Source: Chrysaora quinquecirrha
Lineage: Eukaryota > Cnidaria > Scyphozoa > Semaeostomeae > Pelagiidae
NCBI GenBank assembly: GCA_014526335.1
Contig: JACTAT010000059.1
Location: 5,364,626-5,428,625 of the forward strand
Direction of reading: 5' to 3'
DNA length: 64,000 bases
Part shown: one piece after another, positions 22,925-33,693 of the stretch
Numbering within the stretch: position 1 is the first letter of the stretch
Layout of the letters: each line of letters begins with the position of its first letter
The notes under the pieces: model-generated
Database searches by the model: none
What the model was told of the DNA's origin: nothing
The model's input: only the letters and a program-made list of their open reading frames with translations
Program-made: the position numbers and the translations under genes

Positions 22925-23400
22925 GCTCTTTCAACTATATTTGACGGAGCTCGGCGTTCGGGCGTTCGAGCCTGAATAACGGTATAGCTTCACCGCCAGG
23001 GCCAAGGTCTCGTTAGTATGGGCGTATTTTTTTGGTCACATTCTGTTTTCAGCAGACGCCTTCTCTTTTCAGTAGACGTCGAAACGTATTTCTTTGGTAC
23101 TGTCTTCTGAAAACGGCAGGTTTAGAAGGCCTCCAAAACCTTCTGCCCCCGGAGCTGGAAGGTTTCGCAGACATCGCAAGGAATCTCGTTCTCGCTTAAA
23201 ATGAATGGTTTTGGTCGAGGATGTTCTGATCAGCCTACCGTTTTCAGCAACCGTGTTTTTTTTGTACCGGAAACTTTTTCCTGCCAAGTCTACCGTTTTC
23301 GGAATTTGAAAGTCTGCTGAAAACAGAAGATTAACCAAAAAAATACGCCCTATATCTACTTCTGAGATCATAGCAAATTGCGCTAAATAAACCATTTCCC
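22925..23400 (+). repeat. SINE family 2 copy split by a MITE
   Basis: GCCAGGGCCAAGGTCTCGTTAG on the left and CTGAGATC...GCGCTAAATAAACCATTTCC on the right join to the family 2 body seen at 3950-4030. The MITE at 23020-23350 sits between them. Confidence 0.65.
23020..23350. mobile_element. MITE with GGGCGTATTTTTTTGGT ends, TAT duplication
   Basis: A perfect 17 bp inverted end followed by mirrored TCTGTTTTCAGCAGAC / GTCTGCTGAAAACAGA blocks. TAT flanks both sides. It is inserted in a SINE family 2 copy, which dates it after that SINE. Confidence 0.82.
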
Positions 23401-24378
23401 TTTTAAATATGACCCATTGCTGGACGTTTCAAATACGATTTCCAATATCAACATGTGGCTTCATGTAGCAAAAATTTCAGTCTTTGGAATGTTCTACCTC
23501 GTGAAGCTTCTTGATATGTAGTCTTCCCCTGGCGTCCCCCATAAAAACAAAATCTCGATCCCAGTTTACATTCAACAAGCCCGTCAACAACAAAATGTAT
23601 CCCCGGGGTGGGGAACTTCATTTGGCCATGATTACACTTTTTTTTCAAGATTTTCCGACCCATAAATTTCCATGATTAGCTATATGGTAATTTGAAACCC
23701 ATGTGTATTAATGTGATTGACTTTAAAACTTTTTTGCTGTACTAAAATGCGCGCGAAGCCTAGCAAATCAAACATGACCATGATCCTTTGCAAGTAATGT
23801 GACGGGGCTCTGTTGTTGTTGTACAAAAAGTGCTGACTTTATCGTCATCGTTTCGAACGCACAGAATGCAAAGAAAAAAACTTTCAGTTGCTTTGTGGTT
23901 ATTCAGAACGAACCGAGATCCTAGCGACTGGCGCTAAATACACCATTTCACCTTTAAGTCTTGTGGGGCGTCTGGCCAGATCTGTTAGACCAAATCCAGG
24001 GAGCGCTGGCCCGACCAGATCTTTCTATTAAATATGATGCTCTGTTCTTGCTAAAAAAAGGACGTTCATAATATGAATCAAATACATGTTTACGAAAAGT
24101 ATGGTTGTGCAGTTTATTTATGCTCGGGTTCATTAGTTCTGCTTGTCCACCTGCTAGAAGCCCTATTGCAAGCAAGAGGTGCGAGATTCTTAGATGAATT
24201 TGAAATTTTAGATAATTTGCTGGTCTATGGGAGCAAAAAAGTCTAGCCGAAAATTAAAACTAAACTTAAAACCGAAAATCCGAAAGAAAATTGTGAAAAC
24301 TAAGGGAAAATTACCCGAAAATATTCGAATAACCCTGTAGAGGTCTGGGTCGAGGGCACGTTCGATCCTGCCTCCGAA
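23401..24378. other. intergenic spacer upstream of CENPF copy A
   Basis: Apart from a 50 bp fragment of SINE family 2 (about 23905-23956) I see no gene or RNA here. The segment homologous to the copy B promoter begins only near 24297. Confidence 0.4.
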
Positions 24379-24473
24379 GCGGGAAAACCGTTGAGAGTTC
24401 GCGCCAAAAAATTCTGAATGAAGACAAGATGGAAGGACTATCTGCACGAGGATGATTTGATCGCTAATTCAAA
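24379..24473 (+). promoter_or_regulatory. CENPF copy A promoter with paired E2F-like sites
   Basis: GCGGGAAAA at 24379-24387 is the reverse of TTTTCCCGC, and TTCGCGCCAAA at 24398-24408 is the reverse of TTTGGCGCGAA; both are E2F-type. TTCAAA at 24468-24473 is the reverse of a CHR core TTTGAA. Vertebrate CENPF is a known cell-cycle (E2F/DREAM) target, which makes these sites plausible. Confidence 0.55.
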
Positions 24474-24506
24474 GCAACTAAACCCGATCAGAATCCAGAT
24501 TTCAAG

Positions 24507-27500
24507 ATGAGCTGGGCTAGAGATGAATGGAAGAATGAGCTGCCAGCAATTGCTTTGCAGAACATCGAAAAACTCGAGAAAAATCTGGAAGTTTTGAAGA
24601 AGGACAAACAGCAAAGAGCGTATCAGTTGGACTCACTCGAGTCAGCCTTGAACTTACAAAAGAAGAAAAACGAAGAAGACAGAGCGAAAAATGCTGAGTT
24701 AAAAAGAGATATTAATACTTTATCAGAAAGATGTGATGAACTCGGAAGATCTCGAGACAAGATTTCACAAGAATTGCAGACGAAAGACGCAAGGATTGGT
24801 GTTTTGGATTCCACCCTCCAGAGAACAAAACAGGCCTACGAAAATGAACTTGCGAAGTATAATAAACTCACCCAAGAGCTGGAGAAAGAGCAAGCCGAAA
24901 AGATCAGCATAACTTTAAAGCTTGAGAAAGCAAATGAAGATCGACACAAACTCAGTGAAATTAATAATATCCAAAGACAAAAGCTTTCAAGCAGTGGATC
25001 AATCAGTGATGGTAATTTTGATTTTTTTTTGGCATGCTGGGGGAGGGGGACCACGGAATCTACGATAGGATATGATCAATCCCCTACCTGCAAGGTCGAC
25101 CAATCAAGAACCCTATCACGTCACCAGAAATTAATTTTTGAATTTCACTTTAGTTTGCCCTGCTTATTTTGATTCTTGCTGTATTGTCATTTGAACCTGT
25201 TCCTATTTTTGACAAAACGCTTTCTAGACAAGTCGGCCCACTACCAGGCCGGGTCGACTTGTCTAACACATGATGGGCCGATTTATCTAACACATGGTGG
25301 GTTGACTTTGTAGTGGGCCGACTTGTCCTGTTACCAATAAAACCAGAGTCAAAATATATACAAGGGATCAGGTTAAATGTGGTGCTGTGGACTACGTATG
25401 GAGCCCTGATACAAAAGAAACATTGTACTGGACTTGGATATGTGAACTTTAGAGGACCCACTTTCTTACAAAGATTCCCATTGAGTTGAATTTCTGTTTT
25501 CATTGTTTCACCTTCAAAATTTCAAATGCAACTGATTCGATTGTGTAGGTGTTGTGGCATTGTGGCCCAACACAGCTAGCTGGTGGTGTTGGAGCTCAGC
25601 CTGGAGGGTTGTGCTTTCATTAGTTGATCTACTTCTAGAATCCCAGCAAGTGGAGCTTAAACATCATTGCACCTTCACCTTTGTTGTTGAAGTAAAGATG
25701 AAGGCCCTGTCTGCAATCATCCGTTCCTGTATTTGACAAGGGTCTCTGACCTGTTGGGTTTTGAATGCTTGAGTGGCTACTTTCTGGCTTGTTAATGTTT
25801 TACTTACTGAGTTTTCTCCTTTTTAGATAAAGAAACAAACAAAATTATTGATGATTTGCAAAAAATGCTTAGAGAAAAAGAGGATGAGATATGCAGAATG
25901 AAAAAAGACATCAATTCCAATGTAAGCAACAATGTTTTTCTTGTTTTGGTAGATCTCTAATGTTTTAAGAGAATATCATAAAAAACTTAAAGCATTAAAG
26001 CATGAAACTTTGATTGACAGTATGCCTTTATAAAGTAAGACATGTGTTGTGGTGTGCTTGGTGAATGCATGCCTAATAAAACAAGTTCAGTCCCTAGTCT
26101 TGAAAGAAGAATAAAGCATAGGTCAAAATAATGTCAAAATATTTAAGAAATGCTTTTTCCTGCGTACCCTAATCCCTCTAATAAATTTTCATTTAATGAA
26201 CCCCTCCACTTTCCATAAAAAAGGCAATAAACATCTGTCTCTAGCAAGTTTGAAAATTAAAAGGTATTGCTGACCTCGAGAAATGACAAGTTGCTTCATT
26301 CGTTTGATTACTATTATTAGTGTCTTTAGAAAGAAAGAGCAATTTGATATCTTGGCAAACTGATTGGTATTCAAAGCACAATACTTATATAATCTGCTTC
26401 TCTGTTTCTATTCCACATCTTTTTCAATTGTTGTGGCAATTCTGACCTTTTAACATTAAACAAAAAATTTGTCCAGTATCTTCCAACTTGTTTCTACATT
26501 TTGCATTACACGTTTTTTTTTTATAAGGAACACCTTTATAAGGAACTCGAGGCTGAAAATTCCCAAAAAATTAAGGAACTTTAAGGAACTGTCGAGGCTC
26601 AGATGAAAAACTAAGAAACTCTTTTTCAAAGAACAAGACGGTTTGTACGAAAAAGGAACAGAAGTACAATGTATTTCCTATCGTTCTTCCCCAAAAAGGC
26701 TCCATTTATACTTAAAGTTAGAAATGAAGAATAGTTTATATGGATTTGCTGTAAAAATTAGTATTTATACATATCCCACGACAAGGAACAGTATAAGGAA
26801 CTTTCAGCCTCAATTTGTTGAAAAATTAAGGAACTCCAGCCTCAACTCAGACCAAAGGTTCCTTATAAAAAAAAATGTGTACTGAAGTTTAGTGAAGTTT
26901 TGCATATTGAAGTTTTGTAAATTGTGAAGTGTTGTAAATTGTGAAGTTTTGTTCAACTAAAGTACTAGTGAGAGTATTTAAACCACTGATGATCCGCCTC
27001 TAGATTCTTATAAAGTTTTCTCTGATAAAGCAGAAATTTCTTACAGAAAAATTAAAGAAAATTTTAAGAAACTTTTTAAATGATGGTGATATTCTGTAAG
27101 TTGAATTTTTCAAATCAATGATTTTTATTTATTCTTATTAAAGGGTAAATTCTCCGTGCAAGGCAGAAATGAAGATACAATTTCATTGATGGATTTTTCT
27201 GCTAATGGTGATGATCTTATGTCATTTGATTGTGATACAGTTTCAATTCAACCAGCCAAAACCCCAGGAGTCAAGCGTAAATCCTCAGCTAAAAATGATG
27301 TAGATTTGTTGCTGCTGAATGAAGATAAGACTGTGGATCAAACTGAGATTCAGGATCTAAGAGAGGAAATCAAACAATTAAATATCAAGTTGGAAAAGAC
27401 TTTGAAAGAAATTGATTCAAAAGACAGAGCTCTTGATAAAAAAGACAATGATATGCTTCAGGTATGCATGAAGAAATGCTTTTGATATTTTCCCATTTTC

Positions 27501-30500
27501 AACCCTGTTAACATATACAAAATTACTGGGATAGCTATAGCGATACAATTTATCTTGATAGTGATTGGGATAGAGAGTCGCATTGTTGTCAGGATAGGAT
27601 TTGTATCTGGGTAGACTAGGGTGATGTAAATTTGTTGGCTGCTTCAAAAATCTAAATATGCCTAACTTACATTTCATCATCTTTTCAAACAAGTTCAAAA
27701 ATGACTTACCATAATTTCCTCCTTGTATTTTTATTCCTGTTCTAATGAGTTGAACTTATAATTGGCACAAAATTAATTTGTGAAATATTCTCTATGTTTG
27801 ACAGTGTCTTTGATGTGAAGAAAGTCTTCATATTAAGTCTTAGCCTTAAGGAACTCTTATGTTAATGTTGACAGCAATTTTCTCTCTAGATAACTACCAA
27901 ATTTGAGAAGGAGCTTAGCAAAAATGAAGATCTTCAGAAGAAGATCCAAACACTTGCACAAGAGCTTGATTGTCAAAGACACAACTCAGATGCAACCAGA
28001 CAACACCTAGAAGAAAGAATGAAAGAAAAGGAAAAACAATTCAGGTATGCATTTTTTCTTACAGACAACTGAATTAGTTTGAAGATTTAATATTGGTCTT
28101 CCTGCTGCGCCATGCAAGTTGATTTGTGTTGAAAACACAATGCTAGTTCTGCTTCACTTTCTCCTTGGTGCATTTCAAACCACGTCTTGGTTATAACTTC
28201 CGCCTTATTCAATTGTTTCGATATGTTTCTCACGTGTGTACTCTGTGGACTGTAAGACATAAAAATCATTGAAGTATATCCAAAAGTGTTTCTGCTATTT
28301 CTCACAATTTTTAACCTTTGTGCAACTCAAAGGCTCTAAAATTTGTTGAGAGTTTATTCCTGCATCAGGATAATTTTCATCAGCTATGTCTGCAAGGTAG
28401 TTTCATTCAAAATCAAAAACGATTTCAAATAATTTCAGAATTTTAAGATGTATTTTTAGTAACCTTCTGATTTCGGCAGATCCTCCAAGTTTTGATAACA
28501 GTAGACTTAATGCAGCTGTCCCAAACTGAACCAACTCGAACTAAACCAGTAATTTTAAAACAAGAATGAGATTCCCCACAATATATCTTTGAAACCTTCC
28601 AGCTTCCAGGCAGAGGGTTTTATAGGCATGGCGAATCTGCTGACAAAACCAAAGAAAAACATTTTGAGGAAGCCTATTGAAAACAGACAGTGCCCAAATC
28701 ACAAGACCTTAATATTGTTGCTGTTTTCATCTTTTATTGCATTATACCTACTTCCAAATCAGGGCATTGGACCAATATTAATGCAAATACTACCTCATGC
28801 TTTGTTTTAATACTAAAGGCAATGCATGCTTTTATGGTTTAGCTTAGCTCTGCGTCAAAGCAAAGTTTACTTATTTACTTAATTTAGAATAAGAGATACT
28901 GATGTCTTATCAAATGTGTCGGTCTGTTTCTGACGTTTATACTCTGAGGATTGTCAGATGTAAAAATCGTATATATCATTAAGCTAATCTTGTTCTACCT
29001 GCCTGTTTCGAGGGAAAATTCTTTATTCTAGAATCTACGTATTCTAATGTCTCTGTTGAGTCTTATCTTCCTATTTTTATCAGAAATACCTAACTTTTCT
29101 AATCAGTAAACTGCTGCTATTCAGTAAATTGAATGGTATAAAGGTACCAACACGATTCTCTGATTTGCAGGGAAGAGCTTGCCAGTCAAAGAGAATATCT
29201 GTCAAATCAAGAGAAGATACTAAACGAAACAAAACAGAAAGCTCAACAAGAAGTTCAGACGGCAAGAAACAAGCTTATTGAAGCAGAAGCACATGTTGCT
29301 AAACTTGCTCATGATCATCAACAACTTGTACACCAGAAAAAAGATCTGAATTCAGAAAACAATGAATTGAAAACCAATTTGAATGTGCTTGAAAAGAGAG
29401 TTGGCGAGCTGACACGAGAAACGAAAGCTCTTGTTCAACAAAAGGATGCCATGATTAGTGATCTTCAGTCAGCTTATTCAAAAGGCAAGAAGTATGAGGA
29501 GGAACTGAATAATGTCAAACATGAATTACACGAGAAAGAAAACTTGATTAAGTCTTTGGAGAATGATAAATTCAAACTGGGTTCTGAGGTTGAAAAACTG
29601 AAAAGCAGTGCTCAAAAGGAAGCTAATAATTTGAAGGCTGAGGTGGACAGAGCTAAGAAACAATGCTCCCAATTAGAATCGGAAAAGGCTACTGCTCTGG
29701 AGAGCTGCCAGAGACATGATGTTGTGAACAAACAACTACAGGAAAGTATTCATGGGCTTGAAAGTCAGTTACAGGAAATGAAGAAAACCATTGCGAAGAA
29801 AGATCAAGATTTGGAGCAAGAGAAAAACATGAGAGAGCAGATGAAAAAGAAATCTGAGCAGAATTTAGAGCAACTAAGATTAAAGGATGAATCCCTTGCC
29901 AAGTCTTTGCAAGATTTGAAAGATGCCCAATGTCAACTTCAAATAGCTGAAAAGAAGTGTAAAGATGGTCTTCAGGAGTATCAGTGTCTTGATAAAATGA
30001 ATAAAGAACTCAGAGGGAAGTTAGAAGATGCACAGAATGAGTTGCAAGCAAAGAAATGCGACAATGATCAACTGAAAGCTGAGTGTAAAGAGGAGCTGGC
30101 AAAGCAGAAATCTGCTTTTGAAGCAGAGTTCAAACGAGGAGTTTCTGAGTTAGAAAGTAAAAAGATGTCTCTTGATAAAGAAGTAGCTGATTTGAAGGAG
30201 AAACTATCTGTTTTGGCAAAGGAAAAAGACAAGTGGGTTGAAATGAAAGCAGAACTTGAGACCAGGATAATTGAGGTATATTATATTGTTAAGATTTAAA
30301 GATTTATTGTAAAGATTTAAGAAAAAGTCTTTTTTTAAATTTTGAACTGCTTGCTGTTTCCAAGCTGATTGCTCATGGAAAAAGATTTATTAAACTTCGG
30401 TATGCCAACAGTACTCTGAAGTCCCACCATTGTAAAGAGCTGTAAACAAACTCTGGTTCTAGGGTACAACCTCCATCCGTGTGTTTTTACGCAGAGTAAT

Positions 30501-33179
30501 ACAGAATCATTGCGATTTAACTTCCCATAGACTTTTTTCATAATTATGGAGAATTTCAACATATTCGTTGACCTAATCGCCAGTTTTTCAGCTACGTAGA
30601 ATTTTATCCAAACAGGTTAATTTGTTAGACCGACTATGTTTACTATAGCTACTTTTAAGGATGTGGCTGTTGGCTATTCCGATGTCTACCTGTGTGACAG
30701 AATCAGGAAAAGTTGTCGTTTGTTCTAAACTCGACATTTAAAACTTTTAAGGCAACAGTTTCATAGAAACGGGTTTTGTCGTGAATTTTAGAAATTTTGA
30801 ATTCTAGTTGTCTATTTGTTTGAATAATGATTGTTGCTTCTTGGATTTGCTCAGCAACATCTTGATCTTATTTGATGAGTTGTCAGAGTAAACTAATCAT
30901 TTTTTCTAATTCTATTCTGTCCTTATTGCATAGCCATCGATAGGAATGGGCATTCATTGATTAAAGTGGCTATCTTTCAATGGATTGATAATGACTTTTT
31001 TCTTTCACCCAAGGTCAAAAAAGAAGATAATGATAAGCAGTTGAAGTTTGATCAGCTACTGGGAGAGAAGAACGAAATTCTGTCGAATTATGAGAAGATC
31101 TGTTTGGAAAGAGATGGAGTTAGTGAAAAGCTGGTGTTTACTGAAAAGAAGCTTTCTGAAATCGAGAGTGTTACTGCAGAGCAAAAGACACAGTTAGAGA
31201 AATTAATTCAAGAGAAGAATATGGTGCTGTTGGAAGCTGAAAAGATTCAAGATGAAAAAGAATGTTTTAATCAGGAGAAATCTCTGCTTCAGGGTAAATT
31301 ATTGGAGATAGAAGGTTTCCTTGAGGAAAACAAGAAGAGTCTGGAACAAGAAGCTAAGGAGAAGGAAGAAATTAAGTTGAAGTTTGAAGAAGCATTTGCT
31401 GAGAAGAATAAGTTGCTATCCGAAATGGAAAAGTTTGATAATGAAAAGGAAAGTCTTAGTCGAGACAACTCAGAGCTTCAAGGTAAACTTTTGGAAATAG
31501 AGGGCTTGCTGGAAGAAAACAAAAAGATTCTAGAGCAAGAAGCCAGAGGGAAGGAAGATGTTGAGCTGCAGCTTCAGAAAGTGTTGGATGAGAAGAATCA
31601 GTTGTTATCGGATGTAAGGAAGTTTGAGGATGAAAGAGAATCTCTTAATCAGGAGAAATGTCAGCTAAAGGAAATGCTTTTGAAGACGGAAGCTTTGGCG
31701 CAGGAAGCAGCCAAGGACAAAGATGAAATCAATTTGCAGCTAGAACAATTGATGAATGAGAAAAGGCAGTTGCTATCAGATGCAACGAATTTTGAGGATG
31801 AGAGAGAAGCTCTTAATCAAGAGAAATCTCAACTAAAGGATAGTTTCTTGAAGATGGAAGCTTTGGTGCAGGAAAATGAAAAGATTCTGGAACAAGCAAC
31901 CAAGGAAAAGGATGAAGTAAGGTCGCAGGTAGACCATTTACTGGGTGAGAAAGAGAAGTTGCTGTCGGTTGCAAGGAAATTTGACGAAGAGAGAGAATCT
32001 CTAAATCAGGAGAAATCTCAGCTAAAGGATAGTTTATTGAAGATGGGGACTTTGATTCAGGAAAAGGAAAAGATTTTACAACAAGCAACCAAGGAAAAGG
32101 ATGAAGTAAGGTCGCAGCTAGAACATTTACTGGGTGAGAAAGAGAAGTTCCTGTCGGTTGCAAGGAAATTTGACGAAGAGAGAGAATCTCTAAATCAGGA
32201 GAAATCTCAGCTGCAGGAAAGGTTGTTGAAGATGGAGGCTCTGATGCAGGAAAATGAGACAGTTTTGGGAGAAGCAACCAAGGAAAAGAAAGAAGTTTTA
32301 GAAGCATTTGAAAATCTAAGATTTGAAAGAGATGTAATGGAGGAAAATAAGATGGCCATCGAGCAGCAAGTAAAAGAGTTAAATAATTGCCTTCGTGTGA
32401 ACCAGATGAAGTTAGAAGAAGAGATAGCGGGAAAGAAAGAACTAGTTATCAATCTAGAGGCTTTAAAAACGGAAAAGGATAACCTCATCAAAGAGCAAGA
32501 ATCATTAAAGGATAAGTTGGTTGGTTTGGAAAAGGAAAGGCAAGAAAAACAAATGAAGTTTGAAGAAACATTGAGAGAAAAAGAAGAAATTTCCTCTGCC
32601 TTCGAGGAGGTAATAAACCAGAAGAATGACCTTATGAAGGAATTTGCTGCCAAGGAAACAAAAATATCAGAATTAGATAAGGAAAACGAGAATCTGCGTA
32701 AAGTTTTTGTTGATTACCAGGCTTTGAAGGAAGAATGTGCTGGGTTACGATCCACTGCTGAATCTGCTAAGGAAGCACTTGTCTTTGAGAAGGAGAGGTA
32801 TAAGCATGCCTGCTTGTCCTTGGAAAAAGCAGAAAATTCTTGGAAGGACGAGCTTGGGCGTGTGAGTTTAGAGAAAGGAAGTATCGAAGCTGAGCTTGAA
32901 GAAATCAGAAGGGAACTGCAGCAACAGAATCTAGAGATGGCTGAGTTTGAAGGAAAATCCGCTTTAGAGAAAAAAGAAATGCTAGTCAGGGTTGGGAATT
33001 TGCAGAAGGAAGCTGAAGAGAAAAAGGAAGAAGGAGTTAGGTTGAGTGCTGCGTTGGAAGATCATGTCAAGAGTGTGAAGAACTTGAAAGCTGATTTAAC
33101 GAAAGCGGATGATGAACTGAAAAGGGTGACAGCACAACTTGAAATAAAGCAAATGGATATGGATGATCATTGCCTGTAG
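24507..33179 (+). CDS. CENPF: Centromere protein F (mitosin) N-terminal duplicate, truncated copy A
   Basis: Exons: 24507-25011, 25827-25921, 27144-27461, 27900-28044 (acceptor at 27889, so the coding start is 27890), 29171-30275, 31014-33179. All join in frame without a break, giving about 1447 residues of almost pure coiled coil. The start M-S-W-A-R-D-E-W-K and the K-Q-Q-R-x-x-Q-L-D-S-L-E block match the N terminus of vertebrate CENPF closely. Homology with copy B ends inside codons for D-M-D-D; two residues later comes TAG, so the long C-terminal part with the kinetochore-binding region and CaaX box is absent. Exon 6 has six 63-residue repeats against four in copy B. The promoter and splice sites are kept, so a shortened protein could be made. 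Confidence 0.85.
25227..25327. repeat. small foldback in intron 1, copy A
   Basis: GACAAGTCGGCCCACTAC (25227-25244) is mirrored exactly at 25310-25327. The interior repeats TCTAACACATGRTGGG twice. The same structure is at 34414-34514 in copy B, so it predates the duplication. Confidence 0.75.
25547..25680 (+). repeat. SINE family 2-like remnant, intron 1 copy A
   Basis: GGTGTTGTGGCATTGTGG... and GGAGCTCAGCCTGGAGGG resemble the head of the SINE at 3850. The CACCTTCACCTTTG tail is present. The paralogous remnant is at 34735-34867. Confidence 0.45.
26509..26879. mobile_element. MITE, TAAGGAAC family, present only in copy A
   Basis: Ends CACGTTTTTTTTTTATAAGG and CCTTATAAAAAAAAATGTG are flanked by TA (26507-26508 and 26880-26881). 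The matching intron of copy B reads CATTACTGAAG with a single TA at 35744-35745. That is an empty site, which fixes both the borders and the 2 bp duplication. Confidence 0.88.
31260..32350 (+). repeat. six 63-residue coiled-coil repeats, copy A exon 6
   Basis: Units start N-Q-E-K-S-Q-L or S-R-D-N-S-E-L and end F-D-E-E-R-E-S-L. Most are 63 residues (nine heptads, 189 bp) and one is 56 (eight heptads). Copy B has four such units at about 39955-40680. The difference is 357 bp, exactly 17 heptads. Confidence 0.85.
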
Positions 33180-33488
33180 CAGCTGATGACGTCATCAGTG
33201 AAAATTCAACGTTCATTAAAATGAAAGAATTATATATCAATCGAAAGGTCTGTTTGCCCTCTCTGCGAATATACATGTATTATTTGACTTAATGGAATGC
33301 TTGAGATTATATTCTCGAAAAACTACCGAAATCGCGTGTTTATGACGTCATCAAAAAAGGCAACTTCCGGTCAAAATTTCAAAAGTCCCCAGGTGAAATT
33401 CGAATTCAGCATGTTTGAAAACCTAGATTCCGTTTTCAAAAGTTTGACTGGAAAAGTTTTCCGATTTTGCCGGGAAGAGACCTGTCTA
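33170..33488. other. junction segment between CENPF copies
   Basis: About 319 bp with no counterpart near the other breakpoints. It starts right after the last shared base of copy A and ends where promoter homology starts (33489, like 24300). It holds the 16 bp palindrome CTGATGACGTCATCAG near 33181 and another TGACGTCA near 33343. It may be the original upstream region of the gene or an inserted piece. Confidence 0.6.
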
Positions 33489-33566
33489 TAAGGGAAAATT
33501 GCCCGAAAATATTCGAATAACCCTGTAGAGGTCTGGATCGAGGGCACGTTCGATCCTCCCTCCGAA

Positions 33567-33661
33567 GCGGGAAAACCGTTGAGAATTCGCGCCAAAAAAT
33601 TCTGAATGAAGACGGGATGGAAGGACTATCTGCACGAGGATGATTTGATCGCTAATTCAAA
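33567..33661 (+). promoter_or_regulatory. CENPF copy B promoter with paired E2F-like sites
   Basis: GCGGGAAAA at 33567-33575, TTCGCGCCAAA at 33586-33596 and a CHR-like TTCAAA at 33656-33661 keep the same order as in copy A, with nearly the same spacing to the ATG. They are unchanged although neighbouring bases differ. Confidence 0.58.
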
Positions 33662-33693
33662 GCAACTAACCCGATCAGAATCCAGATTTCAAG

